Counted from the first letter of the stretch, positions 17,220 through 34,970 are shown. The stretch is 64,000 nucleotides of DNA from Riptortus pedestris (GCA_019009955.1 CM032228.1:127901001-127965000); one strand, 5' to 3'. Program-made: numbers and translations. Notes: generated by a model not told the origin, from the sequence alone.

Positions 17220-17760
17220 TTTCTAGGGCGTTTATGTAATATTAATAAATACATAAAAAGTTGTTTTCAAGTATTAATTTTTTATGCGTTTCATATATTT
17301 AAAGAAAATTCGAATGCTTTCTGTTAATAACATAATAGGTATAAGGAAATATTTAATTTTATAATATTTTTAAAAGATTTTATTTATCTAAAGCATAAAA
17401 CTGTTAAAGAATCTTTTCATGCTTGGAGCTAAAAAACTTTAAACATCCTTATTAATTGTTAGGGCTCAGGTTAGCCATGTGAATTAAAGCGTTGCCTTTA
17501 ATCTCACATGGTAAACCTAGAGTGGCGAGTTCGATTTCCGCCTGGGCAAAGGAAATTATATAGTGACGGAATTCATTAAATAACATCCTAAATCCCACCC
17601 TGGCTAGAAAAGGGTGGTACCTGTAGATAATCCGTCCCAATTAGCCTTAGTTGCAAAAAGTGGACGTTAAATAATAATAGTAATATTAATTGTTAAATAA
17701 AATAATTACAAATAAACGAAAAAAGCGAAATAAAACCTTTTAAAAATTTTATAACCACTT
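17220..17760 (+). repeat. Mosaic repeat shared with 36.8-37.15 kb, holding a SINE
   Basis: Segment AATTCGAATGCTTTCTGT and flanks match 37.0-37.15 kb in reverse, whereas the segment from TAAAACTGTTAA through TTATTAATTGTT matches 36.83-36.95 kb in the same orientation. The two blocks are therefore arranged differently in the two copies. Confidence 0.65.
17462..17684 (+). mobile_element. tRNA-Leu-derived SINE with 11-bp target duplication
   Basis: The head GGGCTCAGGTTAGCCATGTG, the GAGTTCGATTTCCGCCTGGG B-box and the acceptor pairing GCTCAGG/CCTGGGC resemble a type II tRNA; TCTTAATC in sister copies suggests Leu with anticodon UAA. The body reads CCACCCTGGCTAGAAAAGGG and ends AAAAAGTGGACG(TTAA)ATAATAAT. 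ATTAATTGTTA flanks it at 17451-17461 and 17685-17695. The uninterrupted site is at about 36884. Confidence 0.92.
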
Positions 17761-17764
17761 TTAA

Positions 17765-18320
17765 TAAACACGCAGTGCGGCACGATTGTTGTTATGGTAT
17801 CTACTTGAAATCATGGGGATTCCATATTTAATTATATGGATTTTGAATCGTTAGAGCAATGATGTAATAGATCTAATGGATTTCTTTGGTAACGTGGCAT
17901 TATCTATGCCTGATTCGGTCATTGATTCATTTCGAAGAAAAGCTGCAAAAAGAAAAAAAAAAATGAATATCTATGATGGCTGTAATTTGATCTACTTTTC
18001 CTTTGAAATTGGCGCAGGCGTCTGTGCAAACTAACAGCTTCGTGGTCGTTTCGGTATAATTAATTACATTTTCGAGGTCTACAACGAATACAAATATACC
18101 AAGAACAAGTGGATTAAAAAACAAAACATTTGTACTAAGCTGTTTACTAGCAATAATAAAGTTAGAATTTTTAAGCACAATACCACATAATGCACTCAAT
18201 AAACAAATATCTGCTATAACGTAACAACCATAATTTAGAAATTGTTACAAAGATTGATGGGAATAGACCTACCTAAATTAAAGTTAGCACTGATATTGTG
18301 AATGGTCAAAAATGTAAAAA
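17765..18320. other. No recognised feature
   Basis: AT-rich sequence with a 90-codon open frame on the minus strand (17927-18199) that has no recognisable domain and low-complexity Phe/Ser ends; it is not supported as a gene. Confidence 0.4.
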
Positions 18321-18329
18321 AAAAAAAAA

Positions 18330-19104
18330 AAAAGTCCGGCACGCATGGGCTGCGTAAATTATGCAGACTTCCAATGTCATGGTATAAGGCACTTGTGATC
18401 TTATTCTCTATTTCTATGTAAAAAAGTCCGTCACTCAGGGCCTGCGTAAACTAAGCAAATTTCCCATGTGAAGTATTACAATAGAGAAATCTGCATACTG
18501 GTAACACAACACCACCATGATTAAATACAAACGGTAATGAGAAATCTTTCAGTTAATTAAAATAAATTCCTAACTGAAACGGCTTCTGAATTGTAAGAAT
18601 AATTTATATTTTAATAACTCAAATTTTAGTAGTCCAAGAACTAAAGAAGGGGGGGGCAGCGGATGAACAGAACGTATTTGCATAAATCTCACCAAGTAAC
18701 GAACGTAAGGTAAGGTTAGAAACGACAGGTAAGGTTAGAAGGAGCTTCCACCTGAGCCGACCGGTTACGAAAATGGCCGACCTAATCCGAACTATACCCG
18801 ACCACATGTCTCACAGACTTCATAAAAATGCAAATATCTCGGTTAATATTCAAGATAGAGGATAAATGTATATAACAATATTTATAGTAAATTAAATTTG
18901 CAATAAGATTGGTTTTATACAATTGTTCGATCCGACGCATAATAACGGAGATATTTTGAATTTTCAAAAATCCCCCCTCTAACCCCCCCTCCCACTGGTC
19001 CAATTTCAGCCATTAACGAACTTGATCTTCCTATTTACATAAAACGATTAAATTCCGAGTTTGGTAACGGTCAAACAAAAATTGTGACCGCTAGAGCGTT
19101 AACA

Positions 19105-19171
<67 letters not shown>

Positions 19172-19305
19172 GAACGGACCTCATTTTCGTCATCTCCTGG
19201 GTAGGATCGATGGACATTTGAAGAAATTTTTCGAAACTCGCGTCATGAGTACGACCTCAATAGCTGATTTTCCTTAAGGGAAATCTGCTAAAACCGATGA
19301 ATAAA
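18330..19305 (-). repeat. Family A copy with two end modules
   Basis: Two diverged end modules (AAGTCCGGCACGCATGGGCT near 18333 and AAGTCCGTCACTCAGGGCCT near 18424) are followed by the family blocks in reverse order down to GGGAAATCTGCTAAAA at 19290. It includes the TA tract at 19108-19166. Confidence 0.8.
19108..19166. repeat. (TA)n microsatellite
   Basis: About 59 bases of TA repeat at the fixed family A position. Confidence 0.95.
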
Positions 19306-20155
19306 AGGGTTACGGGGATAGGGCGTGATGAAAGTTGAAAACAAGAAACTGCAAATAACTCATTTAATACTTGAGTATCAAAATCGAACATTTTGCGATT
19401 CGACTAATAACGGTGATATTTTGAATTATTCTAATTCCCCTATTCCACCCTCGATTTCAGCCATTAATTAATACGGCCTTTAGTGTATAATGAAACAGTT
19501 AAATATCGAGTATGGTATAGAAGAAATAAATATTTTCGATTCACGACCTCAAAATCCTTATTGATGACGTCATCGCACTACTAATTTGCATGTATCTCAC
19601 ACAGTAACGTTTAATGAAAACCATATTTGGTATTTAAGCTTGGAATAAAGTGGTTTATTATATAACAGTTATTCCTAATATGACAAGAGTCGGAGTTGGT
19701 GGTACTGAAGGCTGAAAACTTGATAATGCAAATATCTCTGTTAATACTTAAGATAGAGAATAAATGTATCTTAATATTTGTAGTAAATATTATTCGTAAT
19801 AAGATTGATTCTATAACATTTTTCGATCCGACGTATAATAACGAAGATGTTTTGAATTTTCGAAATTCCTACCCTCTAACCACCTCCCCTGTCCTACTGG
19901 TTTGATTTCAGCTGACGAATTCGACCTTTGCTTTTGAATGAAACGCTTGTATATCGAGTTTGGTTACAATCAAATAAGAATTGCGACCGCTATCAGACAA
20001 GTATATATATGTGTGTGTGTATGTTTATATATATATTATTATTTTGAACAGACCTTATTTTCGTCATCTACAAGGACATTTGAGGAAATATTTCGAAAAC
20101 CCGCGACATGTGTACGACCACAATAGCTGATTTCCCTTAAGGATAATCTGTTAAA
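19306..20155 (-). repeat. Family A copy, long form with two sub-units
   Basis: A first sub-unit (TGAAAACAAGAAACTGCAAA, GATTTCAGCCATTAATTAAT) is followed by TTTGGTATTTAAGCTTGGAA and a second sub-unit (AATGCAAATATCTCTGTTAA, GATTTCAGCTGACG), then a degraded TA tract and the reverse start CCCTTAAGGATAATCTG. It shows that family A contains an internal ~430-bp duplication. Confidence 0.7.
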
Positions 20156-20219
20156 ATTGAGAAGGAACTTATGAAATCAGACTACAAAATGGATCCAGCC
20201 GGGAGGCTAGAGCTTAGAA

Positions 20220-20925
20220 CAGTGATGGATTTACGCCTAGGCCCGTGAGGCCTGGGCGGCAAAAGTTTTGAAATGCCAAAATTTCAAAGGCAAAAAAAAA
20301 TAAAGGCAATCATTTTCAAAAATTGGTTCAGATTAGTTCTTATAAAAAATGTTCTATAGAATATATTATAATTCATTAATTTACTTCTCAATCTGTATGG
20401 GTAAGATGGTAATTTTTTAATAGATTAATTATAGTCTTTGTCGAGTAATGTTCTTTACTTTCTGTTCCTTTAGTGAGATTAACCTCACGTGTATAACGCG
20501 TTTTGAAATTAATAAATCTGAATAACTTCTCAACTTGTTTTTAAACAAGTTGTTGAAATAATAATAATATTGTCTATTGAAGCTCAACTAGTCCAAGAAA
20601 TTAATTATGACGATATAATCGACGTTTTTGCGCGAATCAAAGCCAGAAAAAAAAATTTCAAATTGATTCATATTTAATAAAATTAATAAATATTTATATT
20701 AAATTATTAAATATTATTTATTATTTATCTGTCTGAAGTTTATAACTTGTTTATCTGTAATGTTTATTGGTTATATTTAAAAAATTATGGTTCAATAAAT
20801 AAAGTGATTTTAAAATAAAAATATTGGGTCAAAATTAATGAAATTCATTTAAATGAACTTTATTATCAAAAAGGGCGGCGCATCGAACGGGGCCTAAGGC
20901 GGCAGCAAGCTTAAATCCTAGCCTG
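20220..20925. mobile_element. Non-autonomous hAT element, 706 bp
   Basis: The left end is CAGTGATGGATTTACGCCTA, the right end read inward CAGGCTAGGATTTAAGCTTG, followed on each side by GGC-rich subterminal sequence. The flanks are GCTTAGAA and GCTTCGAA, an 8-bp target duplication with one mismatch. CAG-starting TIRs and 8-bp duplications are the hAT pattern. No transposase. Confidence 0.82.
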
Positions 20926-21164
20926 GCTTCGAAGCGATTTCTATTCCAACAACGAATATTAAATAATAATTAACTCAAAAGGCTACCCTCCTCCTTCTAT
21001 ACCAAGTGCATAATGGCCCCCATGTATGTGTTAACACACACACTCACAATAAATACATATGTACAGTTGAATTTATACCCCACTGGTGAAACGACTTTGC
21101 TGACAGATACTACTTAGTCTCACTAAAGTAGACTCGAGGACAGTTACTGCAATGATTTCAATTT

Positions 21165-21304
21165 ATTAACAGATTTCCCTTAAGGGAAATCAGCTATTGA
21201 GGTCGTACTCATCACGCGATTTTCGAAATATTTCTTCGAATGTCCATCGATCCTACCCAGGAGATGACGAAAATGGGGTCCCTTCAAAATTTTATATATA
21301 TATA

Positions 21305-21355
<51 letters not shown>

Positions 21356-21385
21356 TGTTAACGCTCTGTCGCAATTTTGTATACG
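21165..21385 (+). repeat. Family A 5' fragment
   Basis: It starts with the 20-bp perfect palindrome GATTTCCCTTAAGGGAAATC (21173-21192), then CGTACTCATCACGCG, ATCCTACCCAGGAGATGACG and a TA tract with one TTT break, ending GTTAACGCTC. Confidence 0.85.
21291..21352. repeat. (TA)n microsatellite
   Basis: About 60 bases of TA repeat with one TTTA interruption. Confidence 0.92.
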
Positions 21386-21764
21386 TTTTAAGATAAATTT
21401 GTTGCGTTTGTTTTAAATTCAATATATGACATTTTTTTTTTTTTTTACCATTAGTGCTCTCATTTGGCAGTCTTTGGAATAAATACTGCACGCTTTTTGC
21501 TGTGGTAATATGGTGCCCACCACACAACCAGCATTTTAATAGAGAGCAGAGTCATTCATGGAGAGAATTAGAGCATTTCCTACAAACAGCGTGTTTCTTA
21601 CAAGAAGCTCTATGGTGCACAAGAAGCCCATAATTAAAACCATTATATTATATGTACCTTGATTAAAACGAATTAGTGGTCTATGCATATATCCCCCAAA
21701 GGTAACCAATAAGAAGTCGAGGAGGAGAACTGGACTATCAAAAATAGCAAGGAACAGACGTACG

Positions 21765-22230
21765 CATGACGCGATTTTCGAAAACATTTCCTCAAATGTC
21801 CATCGATCCTACCCAGGAGATGACAGGTCCGTTCAAAAGTGTGCTTATATTTGTCTGTTAATGCTCTAGTGTTTGTCTGACCTTTACCAAACTCGATATT
21901 TAAACGTTTTATGTAAAAATGAACATCAAGTTTGTTAACGGTTAACACCAGTGGAAGGGGCTATTGTTCTCGGATAACTAAAATTTGAGGGATGAAAATG
22001 ATTCATTACAAATTACAGCACTAGCTATAGTAAATAGTTTTCAATAATATTAATATGTTATATTCAGATATATTTCATTAATTGTTTTTTCTTTCCGGTC
22101 TAGAATAGTTCTGTCTATTCAGCACTGCGAGGTTGGCTGGTCTGTTTGTTTACAATTCAGAGCTTTTCGTTCTAGAGATTATTAATAAGCGAATTGACTG
22201 AAAGATATTTAACATTTGCACACAAAATTA
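21765..22230 (+). repeat. Family A copy without TA expansion
   Basis: It contains TGACGCGATTTTCGAAAACA, the Cla-site block CCATCGATCCTACCCAGGAG, TTAATGCTCTAGTG and, further on, TTATATTCAGATATATTTCA plus CTGTTTGTTTACAATTCAG, which also occur at 1.1-1.25 kb. Where others have (TA)n it has only GTGTGCTTATATTTG. Confidence 0.75.
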
Positions 22231-22524
22231 AAGATTATATTCGTTAATACCTGACATAAAACCAGGAAGAAGGGGTAGAATGGAATCATGTTATATAACA
22301 AATCAATATTCTATATACATGTTTTCCCATGGGAAATAAGGGAATTGCGGCCGTTCTGGGGCACATACAACTGGTACAAAAAATTTTGAATGTGTCCGAC
22401 AGGCCTGCTTGAAAAGTGTGCCTGGGGACTGGCTTTCCCACACTCAAAATGGTAACATTTCAAATTTAATTTTACCAATTCTATTGGCCCTGTAGTGTTC
22501 AGATATAGCTCAAAATCAAATTTG

Positions 22525-22605
22525 AACTATCTTTTAGCAGATTTCCCTTAAGATGATCAATTCTACCTTGGAAATGACGAAAATGAGGTCCGTTCAAAAT
22601 TGCAC
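22525..22605 (+). repeat. Family A fragment
   Basis: TTTTAGCAGATTTCCCTTAA joined by a short deletion to GAAATGACGAAAATGAGGTC, then a CA-rich tract instead of (TA)n. Confidence 0.75.
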
Positions 22606-22631
22606 ATGCACATGAGCGCACACACACATAT

Positions 22632-24011
22632 ACTAGCTAAGGTACCCGCCGATGCCCGGGAAATCATTTTTGACTGACCAATGATGGTATTTTTATAGCA
22701 AGACTTCAGTGTACAATTACACCTCCCTTCACAATGTATTGTTTTTCCGAAATAGCCAATCCTAAAGGGTAACTTTTGGGGACTAATAGAATAGAAATTT
22801 TAGTTTTGAAGAATAAATGACAAAGTGTTCCTAATCTATCCCTCTCTACTTTTTGACTCAACGTTTTTGAATAATTCAAACCATAATCATGGATAGCCTT
22901 TATTACAATTAAATATCATCTATAATGAACTTTTTTCCTTTCAAAAACCAATCCGAGCACATATAGTTTAAGCATAGTTTAGCACCTAAGGTTATATTCG
23001 TAATAGTAGATCTCAATGGAAATCACTTCCCGTAATGCCAGCATTTCACAGGAAATAAGTAAACTCAATTAGCCTCCCGTCTATTTCCGCTCTTGCATTA
23101 GAGTTATCAACATTTTTCTCCTAAAATTAATGATTCAAAATATTATTGTAATAATTTTTCTACCTGATGAAATTAAATAATAGTGTTACCCTAAAAATAA
23201 TTTTATTTATATTCAAAAAACTAGTAGAGGGGAAGAGATCGTAGCTGTCCCTAAAAATTTTAATATAGCTAATCATAAAAGAGTAAATGATAATTCACAT
23301 ATCAAATTTTTTTTAGTCCGGTTTAGTCATTAGTGACCAATAAAAGTGTTGATACCCGCTATAGTTTTTAGTGTTTACCTGATTTATAGTTCTGTACACG
23401 ACAAAAGTGTATATAATAAAAGTTACTATAAATAAAAAAATAAACAACTTTTGATATGTGCATGCTTGCTGAGAAACTAATAGGAAACAAAATATTGCAA
23501 TTTTTCATTTCAGGCTTCCCTTATAACCCACACTCCTGTTCGTTCCTAGAAATTTTAATAGAGCTTATAATCAAGGAGGTTTTAATATTAAATTACATAC
23601 CGAGTTTTGTTGCTATAGTTTTCAGCGTATAACTCATTTATACTTAGGTATACGACAAAAGTGTATATAACAAAAGTTACTCTAAATAACAAAGTAAACA
23701 ACTTTTATTATGTGCATATTTGCGGAAAAAGCAATACGGAACGAAATATCGCTATTTTTAATTTCAAGCCCCCTTATAGGCCTGCTCCTGTTCGTCTCAG
23801 AGAATATTAATATAGCCTAAAGTCTAAGTTGGGTTAGTAGTAATATACATACCGTAAAATTCGGTTCAGCTGTTTAGGCGTGAAAAGGTAACAAACAAAT
23901 AAACAAACAGACACCAAAGAAACAAATTGCAGATTTCGTGTCTATGTCATGTGAAACGAAAAAATTATCGTGAAATTTCATGAAAAAAATCAATGTACAG
24001 ACAGAGGTTTG

Positions 24012-24016
<5 letters not shown>
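22632..24016 (+). repeat. Family B copy
   Basis: The start is ACTAGCTAAGGTACCCGCC and GATGCCCGGGAAATCATTT. Internal units carry AAAAGTTACT at about 23419 and 23673. The 3' end has GGTTCAGCTGTTTAGGCGTG, AAAAGGTAACAAACAAATAA and AATGTACAGACAGAGGTTTG before a TA tract. No ORF of length; non-autonomous if mobile. Confidence 0.75.

Positions 24017-24056
<40 letters not shown>
24017..24056. repeat. (TA)n microsatellite
   Basis: About 40 bases of TA repeat shared between the 3' end of the family B copy and the next family A block. Confidence 0.9.
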
Positions 24057-24058
<2 letters not shown>

Positions 24059-24061
24059 ACA

Positions 24062-24425
24062 TATTATATACTTGTCTGTTACCACTCAAGCGGTCGCAAT
24101 TCTTATTTGATCGCTACCATACATAAGTATTTCATACAAAACTAAAGTTCAAGTTAATTAATGGCTGAAATCGAACCAGTGGGAGGGGGAAGGGTTTAGA
24201 GGTGGAGAATATCGAAAGTTCAAAATTTCTCCGTCATTCTACGGTGGATCAAAAAATTGCATACTAGAATTTTATTGCAAATAAAATGTATATATATAAA
24301 TATTGCTATACACATTTATGCTCTATCTTTAGTAAAAACGGAGATATTTGCATTTTTTAGTTTTCGGCCTTCAGTAAAAAAGCCGAAAACCCCTCTCAGT
24401 AAAATGGCCCACTTCTACTCCTGTC
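24062..24425 (+). repeat. Family A 3' part
   Basis: It runs from CTTGTCTGTTACCACTCAAG through ACCAGTGGGAGGGGGAAGGG and AAAACGGAGATATTTGCATT to CTTCTACTCCTGTCATATTA. The 5' blocks have been replaced by the end of the family B copy, so the two families join at the TA tract. Confidence 0.75.
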
Positions 24426-24429
24426 ATAT

Positions 24430-25270
24430 TATGAAGCACTTCATTTTATCCTTATGTATCAATCAGGCTGCAGCTTAGGCAGTGGAAGCTGTAAAAATAA
24501 TAATTCCCACAACTAAATCACTAAGAAAGAATTTAGGAAGGGTTTCACCAACAATCAACTCTTGACTCAAAATTATAAATAAATAAATATATATAATCAA
24601 AAATGCACCAAATATAAATATAAATTGAAAATGAGATAGGCACCTTTTAGCGATATAAAGGTGACACTTATATCTACTTAAACTAAATTACAATGAAAGA
24701 ACTTAGCTGATTTATAGAAGTTCTTTAAGATCAGACTCTGCCGTGTAAGGATATACAGGTGATAGGCAGGCTGACAAGGTGAAAGCTGAAGGCTGAAGGA
24801 ATTATGAATTGTCACCGATAAGGGTCACCCATCCAGAGAGTTATGACTGCCCTAATCCCTTTGCCAGATCACCTTTTTATGGCCTGAGCCCATGAGGAAC
24901 TTTGCCCCCGCTGATCAAATATGCTCAAAAACACTAGTAATGTGCATTTTTACCATGTAGTAAAAACTAGTGATTTTATTATCGAAACTCATCTCGAATA
25001 CTGTTTAGTGTATCGACTTTAAGAGCAGTAAATGTTATTATAAAAATCCATCTGCATTATCTACCATAATGGCAGAGCAGACTCCAAATTGGACAAAACT
25101 ACTAAATTACAGGTAAAAAGTCTACATTTAAATACTCAAATATTAATCTAACAGAGCTTTGTGCTGGCACTATTCAAAATATAAAGTCATTTATGATAGA
25201 TCATACAATGCAACCTCAGCTACATTCCAGCCAAATACCAAATAATGTTCTCATTAAACTTTTAGGTTTT
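24430..25270. other. No recognised feature
   Basis: AT-rich, no coding block, no repeat shared with the rest of the window was noticed. An isolated family A end module lies just after it (25285-25345). Confidence 0.45.
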
Positions 25271-25814
25271 GAGATATGTAAATGCAAATACGTGACGCAC
25301 GTGAGAAATCTGCTTAGTTTTCACAGCACCTGTGTGATGGACTTTATATATATATATATATAACTCCTTAATTTTATTTGAATAAGTCTATAAGATATAG
25401 AACAGAGGTCTTAGGAAATCATAATTATTCTTTATTTAATAAAATATGTCATAAGTAGATTCAGTATATTTTATTACTATTCATTCTGTGTGTTATTAAA
25501 ATATAATAAATACAGGCAATGTATGGTGTGTAATGACTCCTCAGAGAAATGAGTTTACATGCGTAGTGATAGAGAAACCAAAATTCAAGAGAAGAACCTG
25601 TTTTTGATCCAGCTAAGTCAAAAAATAAATAAATTTTAATTATTTCATTTAGAGCATAAATTGATCCAATATAACAATTTTAATGTTAACCCAAAAATGG
25701 TGGATAAAACAGCTAGTTTATAAAGTAAAATAAATACATAATTAAACATAACCTGGGTAATTCCAACAAAAATATTTGTAGCTCATTAAAAAAAAATATT
25801 ATAGAATAGAATGA

Positions 25815-31324
<5,510 letters not shown>

Positions 31325-31524
31325 AGGTTTTCTTAGTGATCCATAGAACTACAAATTTTCAGCCAAGGGAAATCCCATTTTTCAATGAACGGGGCATTTT
31401 AGAAAATGGTTAGTCTCGTAAACTGAAAAATTAATAGACATGTTAATTTATCGTAGGAAAGTTGAAATAGCTTTAGCGTTTTTACCTCATCAGCTCCTAG
31501 GTTTGTATATTAATTATAAGCAAC

Positions 31525-33467
31525 TAGCTAAGGTACCCGGCTTCGCTCGGGAAATCATTAGAGGCTGAATATTGAGGGTATTTTTAAACCAATTATATTT
31601 CCTGTCTGGGCGTATTATTTTTCCATAAGGGCAACTGGGGGGGGGGCTTATAGAATAGAAAATTTAATTAAAAAGAGTAAATGAAAATGAGTTCCAAATC
31701 AATCCCTCTCTACTGTTTAACACACCGTGAATAATTCAGATCATGCTGATGGATAGCATTTATTATAATGAAATAGTACACATAGTTTAGAAATAGTCAG
31801 TTATAAGTAGAATGAAGTTCCAACAGTGCCAGCATTTAACAGGAAATAAGTTAATACAATTAACTGTGTGGCGGGCCTCCATGCTATTTTCTCTTCCGCT
31901 TGAGATTTATAGCCTCACTAATACGAATTATACATAGAACTACCATATAAGTCGAAAAACAACATTATTACGCTTATAACAAATAAACATTAATTAATAC
32001 TAATAGGACTGGTTACCCCCACTATAGTTTTAGTGAATACCACGTTTATACTTTCTTAAACGACAAAAGTGGATACATCAAAAGTTATTCTAAATAACAA
32101 ATAAAAACCTTCTGTAATGTGCCGAGTTTTGTTTAATTCGGTTGTTTTTTGCGAGCAATACAATTGTTGACTTCCGCTATAAGTTTTAGCGTATATCTCG
32201 TTTATACTTCAGTATACGAAAAAAGTATATTTAACAAAAGCTACTTTAACTAACACAATAAGCAACGTATGTTACGGGCATCCGTTGAAAAACCAATGGG
32301 AAACGGAATATCCCAATTTTTCATTTCAGGCCTTCCTTATAACCCCAACTCCCGTTTGAACCTATAAATTTGAATATAGCCTCTAATCATGGATGAATTA
32401 ATGCTAATTCACATACCGAGTTTTGTTAAATTCGGTTCAACCGTTAGTGCCCAATAAAATTGTTGACTCCCGCTTTAGTTTTTGGTGTATATCTCGTTTA
32501 TACTTATGTATATGATAAAAGTGTACATAACAAAAGTTACTCTAAATAACAAACTAAACAACTTTTGTTATGTGCATATTTACCGAAAAATCAATGCGAA
32601 ACGAAATATTGCTATTTTTAATTTCAGGCCTCCCTTATAACCCCCCACTCCTGTTTGATCCTAAAAATTTTAATATGGCTTATAATCTTTGAAGAATTAA
32701 TGCTAATTCACATACCGCGTTTTTTTAATTTCGGTTCAGCCGTTATTGCCCAATACAATAGTTGGCTCCAACTTTAGTTTTGGCTGAATACCTCGTTTAT
32801 ACTTCGTTTTAAAACAAAACTGAATATAACAAAAGTTACTCTAAATAACAAAGTAAACAACTTTTGTTATATGCATATTTTCGGAAAACCCAATAGGAAA
32901 CAAAATATCGCTATTTTTTATTTCAGGCCTCCTTACAACCCCCACTCCTGCCCGTCCCTAGAAATGTTGGTATGGCTTGTTATAATGAAGGCGTTAGTGC
33001 TAATACACATACCGAGCTTTATTTAGTCAACCGTGATTCTTTTGTGCCAAATAAAATTGTTGACTCCCGCTATAATTTTTAGCGTATAACTCATTTATAC
33101 TTCGGTATACGACGAAAGTGTATATAACAAAAGTTACTCTAAATAACAAAATAAATAACTTTTGTTATGTGCTTATTTGCCGAAAAACCAATAGGAAACG
33201 AAATATGGCTATTTTTAATTTCAGGACTCCCTTATAACCCCCACTCCTGTTCGTCTTAGAGAACATTAATATAGCTTAAAGTCTAAGTTGGATTAGTAGA
33301 AGTATACATACCAAGTTTCATAAAATTCGGTTCAGCCGTTTATGCGTGAAAAGGTAACAAACAAACATACACGAAAGAAACAAAATGCAGTTACGGTGTC
33401 TATGACATGTGAAACGAAAAGTTATCGTGAAATTTCGCGAAAAAATCAATGTACAGACAGAGGTTAC

Positions 33468-33472
<5 letters not shown>
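31525..33472 (+). repeat. Family B copy with five ~297-bp internal units
   Basis: The start is AACTAGCTAAGGTACCCGGC followed by TTCGCTCGGGAAATCATT; CCCGG-CTTCG-CTCGGG can form a hairpin. Internal units are marked by AAAAGTTACTCTAAATAACA or variants at about 32084, 32240, 32536, 32835 and 33132; three spacings are 296-299 bases and one is 156. The 3' end carries TTCGGTTCAGCCGTTTATGC, GTGAAAAGGTAACAAACAAA and AATGTACAGACAGAGGTTAC. No coding region. It lies just upstream of TBRG1 exon 1. Confidence 0.8.

Positions 33473-33499
<27 letters not shown>
33473..33499. repeat. (TA)n microsatellite
   Basis: About 27 bases of TA repeat at the 3' end of the family B copy. Confidence 0.9.
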
Positions 33500-33500
<1 letters not shown>

Positions 33501-34580
33501 TTACGTATCATAAAATCATCGATAGTTTTATTAGTGATGTCATCAATTTTAGTACATCTTTCAAGAAATTTCTGTTTGTTATGCATATTGTCGATTGCTG
33601 GAATTTATTGTCTGAAGAACTTCTGATATTGGGACAATTAGTTCGGTCTGATAATATTGAATGAGATATTAATGAACTTTTTGATAAGACCATTGATAAT
33701 CTGCCATTTAATATTAGTTTATATTTGTATTGTAGAATGCCTACAATAGGGAAATTTTATAAAGTGTATTTCTTCAAAAACCACTTTTAAAAGTGCATTC
33801 AGCAAGGCGAAAATCTGCCCCCTCGCTGAGCTAACCCACAGATGAAGTTTTTGTGGTCAACACAGGTCATCTTCAATCCTGTTTCTAAATGGATTTTATT
33901 TCTATTTCGAATACATTTCGTAGTACCGATGAAAAAGATTATTTAGAAAATTCTTGTCATTAGGAAAGCTTAACCAGTTTGTTATAGCAGACAATACTAG
34001 GTTTGAGCTTAGTCGTATGTCAAAATTATATAAAAATATTCATAAATCGCTGAAAATGGGAGCCCAATATTTCATTGAATTTAAAATTAAAATGCACACA
34101 AACACGACTGCATGCCAAGAACGCAAACGGACATCAAAACCAAAAGTAGTTGAAAATGTTTCAATTTCACGAGAAACGAATAAGTGCTATCGTGAAATTT
34201 GCAAAACAAACAATAAATATTGTTATATATCGGTTCTGAGTCACAAGGCAGTCAAAATTAACGGTTATAAAAAAAAAAAAACAATATACTGAATTAGAAC
34301 TCTCGGGAAAATTCCAATTGCTCACTTTTGTTTTTTACTCTTATAGTTAGAAGCTTTTTATTTATTTGAGATTTTTACATATGGCAGTGGGCTTTTAATT
34401 TATTTATTACATTCAAAGAGATTTTGTCTCAAGTCGACACTTAGCGTAAGGCTGGAGCTCACTGTCATATAATGAACTGTCAAGTACTTCAGGGCATAGA
34501 ACGAAGATCTAATGTTCAGGAGTGTTACTGCAATTCATGCTTTGTAGTGGGTAGAATCAGCCGATGTTATAGACATTAGA
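33500..34580. other. No recognised gene
   Basis: An open frame at 33954-34292 (plus, 112 codons) is Lys/Thr-rich with no known domain; its segment around SRETNKCYREI resembles the tail of family B, so it is probably repeat-derived. The rest shows nothing recognisable. Confidence 0.4.
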
Positions 34581-34589
34581 TAGATTAAG

Positions 34590-34970
34590 GGAAATAAGCT
34601 ATTGAGCGACTCACGACGCGATTTTCAATAGATTTTTTTAAATGTCCATCGATCGAATCCAGGGGATGACGAAAATGAGGTCAATGAGTCAAAACTGTGT
34701 ATATGATACGCCCTATTGATCGTAGTTTTGGTTCTATCACGACTAAATTCTATATTTAAACGTTTTATGTAAAACTAAAGATCATGTTCGTTAACGACTG
34801 AAATTTGAACGACTGAAACTATTGATGCTCTACAATTTGTGGTCTATTCCTTTTTCCGTAGTTCAAATATTAAGCCAATTATTTCTACTTTCTTGTTTTC
34901 AGCATTCAATAAACCCCTAACTTCTACCCATCGAGTTTTACTTAGAAATATTAATATAATTTCAGACTAT
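34590..34970 (+). repeat. Family A copy, rearranged
   Basis: AAGGGAAATAAGCTATTGAG, ACTCACGACGCGATTTTC, a diverged TCGATCGAATCCAGGGGATG, and later AACTAAAGATCATGTTCG plus CATTCAATAAACCCCTAACT. The TA tract is absent (GTGTATATGATACG). Confidence 0.65.

Noticed and set aside
31990..33320. CRISPR-like array suggested by regular spacing
   Set aside because: The units repeat along their full ~297-bp length with no short repeat/unique spacer pattern; it is a minisatellite in a eukaryotic element.
33954..34292. 112-codon plus-strand ORF as a new gene
   Set aside because: Low-complexity Lys/Thr content, similarity to the family B tail, no splice or promoter support.
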